Shown here one piece after another: positions 48,038 to 55,734 of a DNA stretch of 64,000 bases. The DNA is taken from assembly GCF_020023995.1 (NCBI RefSeq), contig NZ_NRRD01000015.1, positions 1-64,000 of the forward strand. The letters run 5' to 3'. Positions within the stretch are counted from its first letter, which is position 1. Every line of letters starts with the position of its first letter. This stretch comes from Rhodobacter sp. TJ_12 (GTDB taxonomy: Bacteria > Pseudomonadota > Alphaproteobacteria > Rhodobacterales > Rhodobacteraceae). Position numbers and translations under genes: made by a program. The notes beneath the pieces are model-generated. The model had not been told where the DNA came from and ran no database searches. It saw only the letters and a program-made list of their open reading frames with translations.

Positions 48038-48132
48038 CGCGCAGCTACACAAGTGAAAATCGTTGCCTTGAGGCGAAAATTACAGGAAAATCAAAGCGGT
48101 AAGAAAATGACCACTGGAAAGAAAGGGTTTCC

Positions 48133-48657
48133 ATGCAGCGCATCACGATCACCCTGACCGATGAAATCGCTGAAGAGCTTGATCTTTTCATGGCGCAAAG
48201 CGGCGCGGGCAACCGCTCGGAAGCGATCCGCGATCTGGTGCGGCGCGCACTGGCCACCCGCCCCGATGCCCCGCCCGAGGCGCCCTGCCTGGGGGTGATG
48301 TCTTGCACGGTCGATCAGTCGGTGCGCAACCTTGGCGCGCGGCTGGCCCAGCGGCGGCTTGATACGCATGACCGCACCTTGGCCGCTTTGTCAGTGCCGC
48401 TGGATCATTCCACCTCTTTGGAAATCGAGGTGACGCGCGGCACATTGGGCATGCTGACCCGCGCGGCAGAGGCGCAATTTCTGGAACGCGGCGTGGCGCA
48501 TGGCGCGCTTGCGCTCATTCCGGTGGGGCAAGACGGGGCCCGGCACAAACACCCGCAGCCGGATGGGGAACACGGGCATGGCCACGAGCACAGCCATACG
48601 GTCGTGCAAACAAGCTTTCGCCCCACCACGGCGCCGACGACCCCGGATGCGTCGTGA
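48133..48657 (+). CDS. nikR: NikR-family regulator lacking canonical nickel ligands
   Basis: A 174-residue ribbon-helix-helix repressor. The DNA-binding part is canonical (MQRITITLTDEIAEELDLF, GNRSEAIRDLVRRAL), and an ACT-type domain follows. Numbering matches E. coli NikR through residue 100 without gaps. At the four high-affinity nickel ligands H76, H87, H89 and C95 this protein has L76, S87, P89 and S95. It has instead a 40-residue C-terminal extension with seven histidines between 138 and 155 (HKHP, HGHGHEHSH). It is divergent from nikKMLQO with a perfect operator between them, so DNA recognition is probably kept. How it senses metal is unclear. Confidence 0.92.
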   Translation: MQRITITLTDEIAEELDLFMAQSGAGNRSEAIRDLVRRALATRPDAPPEAPCLGVMSCTVDQSVRNLGARLAQRRLDTHDRTLAALSVPLDHSTSLEIEVTRGTLGMLTRAAEAQFLERGVAHGALALIPVGQDGARHKHPQPDGEHGHGHEHSHTVVQTSFRPTTAPTTPDAS

Positions 48658-48740
48658 AACCGTTACGTAAACGTTAACGGCGCGTCGCACAGCCGCTCTA
48701 GCACGGCCTCACCCCAACCATATTGGAACAGGTGAGACCC

Positions 48741-50489
48741 ATGACATTCAAATCCGCCCTGCTTGGCGCGACCGCGCTGCTGGCCCTGCCGACGATGACC
48801 TTCGCGGCCGATATCAGCTTTTCCGAAGTGCCCTTTGCCGCCGATGATGCCGCCAAACGCGCCGTGACCGCTTCGGATAAAATCGTTATCGACGGCACCG
48901 AATATGCCATTGGTTACAACATTTTGGCCCGCACCGGCGACAAGATCGGCACCGGCACCTTTGGCGCTTTGGTCGATGAGACCGGCGCGATCGTGACCGA
49001 GGAGGACGGCTCGCAAGCGCTGTCGGTCGATGCCGATTTCACCTCGTTTCTACCGGTGGGCGACAAGCTTTACTCGATCACCCATTTCGAATCGCGCCCC
49101 GGGGCGATGTATCTGAGCGAATTGACCCAAGACGCCGATGGCAAACTGACCCCGGTGTCGACCAAACCGATCGAGTTTAAAGATCTGGGCGGGCTTTGGG
49201 TGCCCTGCGCGGGGTCGGTGACGCCGTGGGGCACGCATCTGGGCTCGGAAGAATATCCGGCCGATGCCCAAGGCATCGAAATGGCGACCGCGCTTGAGGA
49301 AATCGATGACTACTACAAGCCGATGGTGCGCTTCTTCGGCGTCGATCCAGCGAAAATGGACCTTGCGCAGTTCCGCGACGTGTTCAACCCCTATGCCTAT
49401 GGCTACCCGACCGAAATCACGGTGAGCGCGGCGGGCGAGGCCACGGCGGCCAAACACTATGCCATGGGCCGCGTCGCGGTTGAGCTGGCCTATGTGATGC
49501 CCGACCAAAAAACCGCCTATATCTCGGATGACGGCACGAATGTTGGCCTGTTCAAATTCGTTGCCGACGAAGCGGGCGATCTGTCGGCGGGCACGCTTTA
49601 CGCTGCCAAATGGGTACAAAGCTCGGCGGAAAACGGCGGCGCGGCGGCGCTTGAATGGGTTGACCTTGGCCATGCCACCGATGCCGAAATTGCCGAAGCC
49701 ATCGCCAAGAAACCGGCGTTTTCGGATATCTTTGAAGTTGCGGACCTTGGCGAAGGCGACACCTGCGGCGAAGGCTTTGGCGCCTCGAACGCCGAAGGTG
49801 TGAAACAATGCCTGAAGGTGAAACCGGGCATGGAGGCGGTGGCCTCGCGCATTGAAACGCGCCGCTACGCCTCGATGATGGGGGCCACGACTGAATTCCG
49901 CAAAATGGAAGGCATCACCTATAACCCCGACCAGCATGTGCTGTATCTGGCCATGTCGGAAGTGGCCAAAGGGATGGAAGGCGGCGACAAGCGAGACCTT
50001 GCCTCGCGCGATGCGATTGCGCTGCCCGCCAATAAATGCGGCACCGTTTATGAACTGGCGCTGGATGACGCCTTCAGCGCGACCGAGATGAAAGCGCTGA
50101 TCTCGGGCATGCCGCATGACTATGCCGAAGATGCGCCCGAAGCGGGCAATAGCTGCGATATCAACGGCATCGCCAACCCCGACAACATCACCTATATGCC
50201 GGGCACCAACACGCTGATCATCGGCGAAGACACCGGTTCGGGGCACCAAAACGACGTGATCTGGGCGATGAACCTCGGTTCGGGCGACATCACCCGCGTG
50301 TTCTCGACGCCTTACGGCTCGGAAACCACCTCGCCCTATTTCTACCCGAACATCGGCGGGCATGCCTATCTTACCGCCGTGGTGCAGCACCCCTACGGGG
50401 AATCGGATGAAGACAAGCTGCAAGACGCCGCCGATGCGCGCGCCTATGTGGGCTATATCGGGCCGATGCCGGCGCTGGACGCGAAATAA
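48741..50489 (+). CDS. PhoX-like (DUF839) secreted phosphatase
   Basis: A 582-residue protein with a Sec-type signal (FKSALLGATALLALPTMTFA then ADISF). Most PhoX alkaline phosphatases use a Tat signal; no twin arginine is present here. Family segments: LGGLWVPCAGSVTPWGTHLGSEEY, VELAYVMPDQKTAYISDDG, MEGITYNPDQHVLYLAMSE and NPDNITYMPGTNTLIIGEDT, with acidic residues that bind Ca/Fe in PhoX. Specificity is unknown. No Pho box was recognised upstream. The ATG at 48741 has a GGTGAG site; an upstream TTG is unlikely. Confidence 0.85.
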   Translation: MTFKSALLGATALLALPTMTFAADISFSEVPFAADDAAKRAVTASDKIVIDGTEYAIGYNILARTGDKIGTGTFGALVDETGAIVTEEDGSQALSVDADFTSFLPVGDKLYSITHFESRPGAMYLSELTQDADGKLTPVSTKPIEFKDLGGLWVPCAGSVTPWGTHLGSEEYPADAQGIEMATALEEIDDYYKPMVRFFGVDPAKMDLAQFRDVFNPYAYGYPTEITVSAAGEATAAKHYAMGRVAVELAYVMPDQKTAYISDDGTNVGLFKFVADEAGDLSAGTLYAAKWVQSSAENGGAAALEWVDLGHATDAEIAEAIAKKPAFSDIFEVADLGEGDTCGEGFGASNAEGVKQCLKVKPGMEAVASRIETRRYASMMGATTEFRKMEGITYNPDQHVLYLAMSEVAKGMEGGDKRDLASRDAIALPANKCGTVYELALDDAFSATEMKALISGMPHDYAEDAPEAGNSCDINGIANPDNITYMPGTNTLIIGEDTGSGHQNDVIWAMNLGSGDITRVFSTPYGSETTSPYFYPNIGGHAYLTAVVQHPYGESDEDKLQDAADARAYVGYIGPMPALDAK

Positions 50490-50507
50490 GACCTCGCAAT
50501 GACCTGT

Positions 50508-50540
50508 GCGGGGAGGGTACGCCCTCCCCGCAGTTTTTTT
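50508..50540 (+). terminator. Terminator after the PhoX-like gene
   Basis: GCGGGGAGGG (50508-50517), short loop, CCCTCCCCGC (50522-50531) form a 10-bp GC stem, followed by seven T residues at 50534-50540. It lies just upstream of the next gene, so the cytochrome gene depends on readthrough or its own promoter. Confidence 0.9.
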
Positions 50541-50555
50541 GCCTGCCCGGAGAAG

Positions 50556-52220
50556 ATGATGCGCCGCGCCCCTGCCCTGTTTTTGCTCATGCTTGCCCCG
50601 AATTTTGCTTGGGCCGAGCCGATGCAGGTGGATTTGAAATCAACGGTGCTGAGCAACCCGACCGCCTATATTCCCCCGCAATGCTACACCAAAACCGAAG
50701 ATGCGGCCGGGGGCGTGCATAACCCCTGTTTCACCTGCCATGTTTCAAGCCGCGCACCGCATTACATCAATGATGCGGATCTGCAGACGGCCTATAGCTT
50801 CCCCGAACCCGCACTAGAAAACCCGTGGACGAACCTGTTTGTGGATCGCCGCGCGGCGGTGGCGCGGGTGAGCGATACCGAGATTTTGGCCTATATCCGG
50901 CAAGGCAATTACCTTGATGCGGCAGGCACCAACCTTTTGGCCGAACGGCTGGAGCATCTGCCCCCAGACTGGGATGTGGATGGCAATGGCACATGGGACG
51001 GGTTCACCCCCGATGTCGCCTACAACTTTGACGCGGAAGGCTTTGATATTGGGGCAGACGGGCAGATGACCGGCTGGCGCGCCTTTGCCTATTATCCGCT
51101 CAACGGTGCGTTTTGGCCCACCAATGGCGCGACGGATGATGTGATGATCCGCTTGCCCGACGCCTATCGTCAAACCGAAGACGGGCGCGAAAGCCGCAGC
51201 GTTTACAAGGTGAACCTTGCGATCACCGAAGCGCTGATCCGCCGCGCACCGGTGCCGATTGAACCAACGGATGAGCGCCCTTTAGGCGTCGATCTGGATA
51301 AAGACGGCACGCTTGGCCAAGCGCTCAACATCGCCTTTGACTGGGCCCCGAAAGAGGGACGCAATATGTCCTATGTGGGTCGCGCGCGCGTGCTGCAAGC
51401 GGCGGGCGAGGCTCCTTTGGCTGCCGGGCTTTACCCGCTTGGCACCGAGTTTTTGCACACGGTGCGCTATATTGATGTGGATGAGGTGACCGGGCAAATC
51501 CGCATGGCGGCCCGGCTCAAGGAATTGCGCTATATGCGCAAGACCCGCTGGCAGACCTATTTCGACCGCCAAGAAGGCGCGCTGGCCGAGGCAAAAGAAC
51601 GCGACAGCTTCCCCGACCGGATCGCGCTGTTTTTTGGCTCGTCAGAAGTGGGGGTCAGCAATGGCACCGGCTGGCGGCTGCAAGGGTTCATTGAAGATGC
51701 AACGGGCGATCTGCGCCCGCAAAGCTTTGAAGAAACCGTCTTTTGCATCGGCTGCCACGGCGGGGTTGGCGCCAATGACGACGACACTTTCGCCTTTCCG
51801 CGCAAGCTGGCGGGCACCTTGGGCCATGGCGGCTGGTGGCATTGGAGCCAGCGCGGGCTTTATGACATCCCCGAAATGATCCGCGCCGATGGGGCGCCCG
51901 AATATGCGCATTATCTGGCGGAAAACGGTGCGGGGGATGAATTGCGCGGCAATATGGAGGTGATTGACCGGTATCTGACGGAAACGGGCGATCTGCGCCC
52001 GGACCCGGTCGCCGCCTTTCGCGCCGATGTTTCGCAATTGCTTTATCCCTCGCGCAAGCGCGCGCTGGCGCTGAACAAAGCCTATCGGGAGATCGTGCGC
52101 GAACAGAGCTTTGTAAAAGGCCGCGACGCGACGCTGACGGAGCAAGAAAACGTCCATCGCAGCGTCACGCCCGATCAACCGACCGCGATCACCCGCCCGC
52201 TGACCGCGTGGTATGACTAA
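50556..52220 (+). CDS. Secreted diheme c-type cytochrome-like protein
   Basis: A 554-residue protein. A signal peptide (ALFLLMLAPNFAWA) is followed by two CxxCH heme sites: CFTCH at 58-62 and CIGCH near residue 396. The second is followed by HGGVGANDDDTFAFPRKL, and GGWWHWSQ lies further on. The region between the hemes includes acidic DxDxxG-type stretches (DVDGNGTWDG, DLDKDGTLG) that look like calcium-binding loops. I do not recognise a named family. The start at 50556 (MMRRAPAL) follows CCCGGAGAAG; an upstream ATG at 50499 falls in the terminator. Confidence 0.82.
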   Translation: MMRRAPALFLLMLAPNFAWAEPMQVDLKSTVLSNPTAYIPPQCYTKTEDAAGGVHNPCFTCHVSSRAPHYINDADLQTAYSFPEPALENPWTNLFVDRRAAVARVSDTEILAYIRQGNYLDAAGTNLLAERLEHLPPDWDVDGNGTWDGFTPDVAYNFDAEGFDIGADGQMTGWRAFAYYPLNGAFWPTNGATDDVMIRLPDAYRQTEDGRESRSVYKVNLAITEALIRRAPVPIEPTDERPLGVDLDKDGTLGQALNIAFDWAPKEGRNMSYVGRARVLQAAGEAPLAAGLYPLGTEFLHTVRYIDVDEVTGQIRMAARLKELRYMRKTRWQTYFDRQEGALAEAKERDSFPDRIALFFGSSEVGVSNGTGWRLQGFIEDATGDLRPQSFEETVFCIGCHGGVGANDDDTFAFPRKLAGTLGHGGWWHWSQRGLYDIPEMIRADGAPEYAHYLAENGAGDELRGNMEVIDRYLTETGDLRPDPVAAFRADVSQLLYPSRKRALALNKAYREIVREQSFVKGRDATLTEQENVHRSVTPDQPTAITRPLTAWYD

Positions 52221-52229
52221 CCCCCCGGA

Positions 52230-52255
52230 CCGCGCCCGACCCGGTTCGGGCGCGG
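52230..52255. terminator. Hairpin between convergent genes
   Basis: CCGCGCCCGA (52230-52239) and TCGGGCGCGG (52246-52255) form a 10-bp stem with a 6-base loop, just after the cytochrome stop and next to the stop of the repeat protein on the other strand. It has no clear T tract on either strand. Confidence 0.55.
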
Positions 52256-52256
52256 C

Positions 52257-52478
52257 TCAGGCGAAAAGATCAAAGCCCGTCAGGCTGGTATCACCGATCA
52301 CGGGATGCAAGATCGTTCCCGCGTCATCGCCCAAAAGACTGGTATCGCCGATGACCGGATGCAGGGTTGACCCAGCATCGCCGCCGGCAAAATCGGTATC
52401 TCCGATGACCGGGTGCAAGATCGATCCTGCATCGCCCTGCCCCACCGGCGCGGTAAAAATGAAGCTGTCGTTGTCCAT
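52257..52478 (-). CDS. Small protein with three 18-residue repeats
   Basis: A 73-residue protein of no family I recognise. After a 14-residue leader (MDNDSFIFTAPVGQ) come three exact-length repeats of 18 residues with the pattern (G/D)DAG-x2-LHPVIGDT-x3-G, then FDLFA. LHPVIGDT is invariant. There is one His and two to three Asp per repeat and no Cys. No signal peptide is seen. The ATG at 52478 has AAAGGA 6 bases upstream. It stands alone between a cytochrome gene (convergent) and the thrE operon. It could be a repeat ligand/structural protein or a ribosomal peptide precursor, but no modification enzyme is adjacent. Confidence 0.75.
   Translation of the reverse strand: MDNDSFIFTAPVGQGDAGSILHPVIGDTDFAGGDAGSTLHPVIGDTSLLGDDAGTILHPVIGDTSLTGFDLFA
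52275..52436 (-). repeat. Three tandem 54-bp coding repeats
   Basis: Units 52383-52436, 52329-52382 and 52275-52328 encode residues 15-32, 33-50 and 51-68 of the small protein. Protein identity across the LHPVIGDT core is complete while codons differ at third positions, so the repeats are old and kept by selection rather than recently duplicated. Confidence 0.85.
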
Positions 52479-52527
52479 CTGTTGTCCTTTCACGGTGCAG
52501 GCCCAGCATGCCGAAACCGCGAAAAGC

Positions 52528-52555
52528 GCGCCATTCCCCGGTTGGGGAATGGCGC
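52528..52555 (-). terminator. Hairpin after the threonine/serine exporter genes
   Basis: GCGCCATTCCCC (52528-52539), loop GGTT, GGGGAATGGCGC (52544-52555) is a perfect 12-bp stem 25 bases past the exporter stop. On the minus strand it is followed by CGCTTTTCGC, a weak T stretch. Confidence 0.7.
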
Positions 52556-52579
52556 TGCCGGATCAAAGCCAAAACAGGC

Positions 52580-53047
52580 TCAGAAATCTTGATTCTTAAG
52601 CAATTGCGCCGGGATCGCCAGCCCTGCCCCGATCGCGCCAAGAGTGAAAATCACCCGGATCATGCTGATGGCCGCATCGGTCAACAGGGCACTTGGCTCC
52701 GGCGCATTGGGCACGGTCAGCGCGAAAAGGCCCAGCAACGCTTGGCCCAAAAAGGCGCCCGGCACCATCGGGATGCAGCCCGCCAGCGCCACCGCATTAC
52801 AGGCCGGACCCAAGCGGCGATGCAAAAAGGACACCGCGCAGCTTGTGACCATGGCGGCGGCGAAGGTCGCGCCTTCAAGGCTCCACGCCATATCTTGGCC
52901 CAAGGTGCGCACCGCAAGCGCCAGCGCCCCCGCGGCCGCGCACCACGGCAAGGCCCGCAAACCGAAATTGAACAGCACGCCAAACCCGGCGGCGGCCAGC
53001 GCGCCAAACAGGGCCTGATGGGCAAGATGCGGTAAAAGCTCCATCAT
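52580..53047 (-). CDS. Threonine/serine exporter, small membrane subunit
   Basis: A 155-residue membrane protein equivalent to the C-terminal half of ThrE (DUF3815 domain): four to five hydrophobic segments and the GCIPMVPGAFLGQALLG motif. It begins MMELLPHLAH at 53047 behind GGGAGG, two bases after the stop of the other subunit; a longer upstream frame is a shadow. Works with the next protein as a split transporter. Confidence 0.87.
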   Translation of the reverse strand: MMELLPHLAHQALFGALAAAGFGVLFNFGLRALPWCAAAGALALAVRTLGQDMAWSLEGATFAAAMVTSCAVSFLHRRLGPACNAVALAGCIPMVPGAFLGQALLGLFALTVPNAPEPSALLTDAAISMIRVIFTLGAIGAGLAIPAQLLKNQDF

Positions 53048-53049
53048 AG

Positions 53050-53853
53050 TCAGCCTCCCATGCCCAAAAGCACCTGCGCGCACCACACGCCGACCGAGGC
53101 GAAGATCATCACCATCAGCACCCAGACCGCACGCGCGCTGCCCATCGTCGGATAGCCGTCCATGATATCGGTCTGCGCATTGGTCGAGGGCACACCGGGC
53201 ACCAAAAGCAAGATCGACGCCATCATCGCCAATTGCGTGGTGGCACTGCCCAAAAGCCAGGCGCCAAGCCCGCCCAAGGTGGCGGCGATAAAGGCAATGG
53301 CCCCGGCCACCAGAAAGACGTTGACGCCGCGATGCATCAGATGGTGGCGCAGATATTGTCCCACGGCCCCTGCGGCCCAAACCGGGCCAAAGGCGGCCCA
53401 ATCGATGCCCAAAAGCCGCCCGAACGAGGCGCAGGCCAACCCCACCGCCAGCGCAGTCAGCCATGCCGAATGGCGCGGGGTTTCACGGGCCAGGCGGTCC
53501 AATTCCGCTTCGACCGCCTCAACGCTCATATTCTCGCGTGCGGCACGCGAGCAAAGCGCCCGCACCGCCAGATCCAGCCGGTGGTTCACGCCCAGCCGCC
53601 CGACCTGCAACATGCGGGTGATCGTATTGCCCTCGGCATGCAGCGTCATCGCAATCGAGGCATAGCCCGAGCGCAGTCCGACCGTTTCGGCCCCGAACCC
53701 CTTTGCGATCATCGTAATGCCGCGATGCACCACGCTAACCGAGGCGCCGCTTTCCATCATCATTCGTCCGGCCCTTAGGGCCGTGGTTGCATAGCGCTCT
53801 AGCGCGCGGTGGCGCACCACGACCGGGTCTATCGGCGCATCAGTCTCGTTCAT
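53050..53853 (-). CDS. Threonine/serine exporter, large subunit
   Basis: A 267-residue ThrE N-terminal-domain (DUF1212) protein. It has a soluble start with LRAGRMMMESGASVSVVHRGITMIAKGFG, then about five membrane segments including LLLVPGVPSTNAQTDIMDG with the conserved proline/asparagine motif. It exports small amino acids in known members. The start at 53853 (MNETDAPI) has AAAGGAAG upstream. Divergent from the TIM-barrel gene. Confidence 0.88.
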   Translation of the reverse strand: MNETDAPIDPVVVRHRALERYATTALRAGRMMMESGASVSVVHRGITMIAKGFGAETVGLRSGYASIAMTLHAEGNTITRMLQVGRLGVNHRLDLAVRALCSRAARENMSVEAVEAELDRLARETPRHSAWLTALAVGLACASFGRLLGIDWAAFGPVWAAGAVGQYLRHHLMHRGVNVFLVAGAIAFIAATLGGLGAWLLGSATTQLAMMASILLLVPGVPSTNAQTDIMDGYPTMGSARAVWVLMVMIFASVGVWCAQVLLGMGG

Positions 53854-54019
53854 GCGTGCTTCCTTTCGGGCTGCACCTAGCAGCCTAACCGGGGCCAGAC
53901 AATCGCGGAACAGGCCCTGCATGGCGGCCATGCGCAGCACAACACGCAAAGCGCCACGATCCCTTCTTTACGGGGGCGGGATGTGCAAAGCTTGCGCCAC
54001 AAAATCGGAAAGGACCACC

Positions 54020-54838
54020 ATGACGCTTCCGCTTCTGGGCACCGCATTGCTTTATGATCATTTCGCAACCCTGCGCCCTTGGATCTGTGATGCGGGCCGG
54101 GCCATCGAGATTCAGGATTTCGTCACCCCCAACCTTGGCGAGACCGAAACCGCCGATCTGATCGCCGCGTGGCAGCGGGTGCTGCCCGCGCAAACCGGGC
54201 CACGCGGTATCCACGGGCCGTTCTTCGGGCTGGATCTGGGCAACCCCGACCGGGAAATTCGCGCGATCATCACCCGCCGCTTCCTGTGGGGGCTTGAGAT
54301 CGCCGAGGCGCTTGCGGCCACGCATATGGTGGTGCATTCGCCCTTCAGCTATTGGCTGCATCTCAACCGCGCGAATTACCCCCATATCGAACCCGCGATT
54401 TTTGATGCCGCCGCCGAATGCCTTGCCCCCGTGCTGGCCCGTGCCGCCGATGTGGGCTGCACCTTGATGCTGGAAAACATCGATGACACGGACCCAAGCG
54501 CCCGGGTGCGGTTGGTGCAGACGCTCGATCATCCGAACCTGCGCGTGTCGCTGGACACCGGGCATGCCGAACTGGCGCATGGGCAATATCGGGCACCGCC
54601 GGTGGTGGATTTCATCGCCGCGGCAGGCGATCTTTTGGGCCATGTCCATTTGCAAGATGCCGATGGCTACGCCGATCGGCACTGGCACCCGGGGGATGGC
54701 CGCATTCCGTGGCGGCCGGTTTTCACGGCACTGGCTGAATACGCCCAAAATCCGCGCCTCATTCTAGAGGTGCGCGGCGATCATGCCCGCCTGCCCGAAA
54801 CGGTGGCGCGGCTGGAAACGCTGGGGCTTGCCCGATAG
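54020..54838 (+). CDS. Sugar phosphate isomerase/epimerase-like TIM barrel
   Basis: A 272-residue protein of the xylose isomerase-like TIM-barrel (AP endonuclease family 2) superfamily. Metal-binding residues are visible in MVVHSPFSYW, LMLENIDDTDP, VSLDTGHAELAHG and GHVHLQDADGYADRHWHPGDG. The last signature (HLxD then HxxPGxG) is typical of sugar epimerases. The substrate is not predictable. The start at 54020 follows AAAGGA; upstream codons are shadows. Confidence 0.85.
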   Translation: MTLPLLGTALLYDHFATLRPWICDAGRAIEIQDFVTPNLGETETADLIAAWQRVLPAQTGPRGIHGPFFGLDLGNPDREIRAIITRRFLWGLEIAEALAATHMVVHSPFSYWLHLNRANYPHIEPAIFDAAAECLAPVLARAADVGCTLMLENIDDTDPSARVRLVQTLDHPNLRVSLDTGHAELAHGQYRAPPVVDFIAAAGDLLGHVHLQDADGYADRHWHPGDGRIPWRPVFTALAEYAQNPRLILEVRGDHARLPETVARLETLGLAR

Positions 54839-54940
54839 GCGCACGGGTTGGCACGCAACTTCCGCGCGACACGAGGCAACCGGGCGTGGTAGCCTTGTTG
54901 GTGGAAGGACCGATTCATTTTATCGAGTGGGGGGCTACGC

Positions 54941-55189
54941 ATGAGCCACTTTCGTAATTCGGTTGATCAGATCGTCGACCGCTACGCGCGCCTACACAAA
55001 ATTGACCCAATGTCATTCGACGAAGACTGCGTGCGCCCCGCGCTGCGGCTCAAGGATGCACAGGACATTGCGGGCCTTGACCGCACCGAATGCCTGATCG
55101 TGGAATTTCACCGCGATCAATTGATTTCAGATCGCAAGATGATCGATCTGCTGCGCCGCCATCAAAAAGAAGTCACCGGTCGGCATTAA
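54941..55189 (+). CDS. Conserved-looking hypothetical protein, 82 residues
   Basis: A small, charged, helical protein without membrane segments or Cys pairs that I cannot assign. It has a clear start (GTGGGGGG site before ATG). About 80 bases upstream is TTGGCACG-N4-TTCCGC (54848-54865). Its TGGCACG is a perfect sigma54 -24 element, but the -12 element has CC instead of GC, so sigma54 control is only a possibility. Confidence 0.65.
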   Translation: MSHFRNSVDQIVDRYARLHKIDPMSFDEDCVRPALRLKDAQDIAGLDRTECLIVEFHRDQLISDRKMIDLLRRHQKEVTGRH

Positions 55190-55301
55190 GGCCCGCCGGT
55201 TTTTGGCCCCGGTTTCCTTTCGGGCTGGGGGAAAGTGGCCATAAGGCTGAAAAAACCATGTGATCGCTTGTTGTCGGGGCCCGTCAGGCCTATGCCGGGG
55301 C

Positions 55302-55673
55302 ATGCGTATTCTTGACAATATCATCAGTGATCGCGGCTCCAAATATGCCGTTTCGGGCGGGCCTTGCGGCTCACCGCAAGAGGCGCGCGCCTTCGTTCAG
55401 GCGCTGTGCAAAACCAAGAAATTCGCCAAGGCCACGCATCATTCTTGGGCCTTGCTGACGCCAGAAGCCCCGCTGAAGAATGACGATGGCGAGACGGGCG
55501 CGGGCATGGTGATCTTGCGGATGCTGGAACGCGAGGGGCTGCACGATCATCTGATCGTGGTGACGCGCTGGTTCGGGGGCAAGCATCTGGGCGGCGACCG
55601 TTTCCGCCATGTGCAAGACGCCGTGCGGATCTACCTTGATGCCCTAAAAGCAGAGGCCCCCGATCACGGGTAA
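55302..55673 (+). CDS. IMPACT/YigZ-family protein
   Basis: A 123-residue protein matching the N-terminal domain of the YigZ/IMPACT (UPF0029) family: KFAKATHHSWAL, NDDGETGAGM and VVTRWFGGKHLGGDRFRHVQDA. YigZ proteins usually have a second domain of about 80 residues, absent here. The molecular role is unclear; eukaryotic IMPACT modulates translation control. The start at 55302 has a weak ribosome-binding site. Confidence 0.85.
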   Translation: MRILDNIISDRGSKYAVSGGPCGSPQEARAFVQALCKTKKFAKATHHSWALLTPEAPLKNDDGETGAGMVILRMLEREGLHDHLIVVTRWFGGKHLGGDRFRHVQDAVRIYLDALKAEAPDHG

Positions 55674-55734
55674 AGTGACGATGCAGGGCCACCCCATCGC
55701 ACGACAGGATGGCCCAATCCCCAAGAAACCGCCC

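Noticed and set aside
52275-52436. A CRISPR array
   Set aside because: The three repeats are contiguous, in frame and protein-coding with no spacers.
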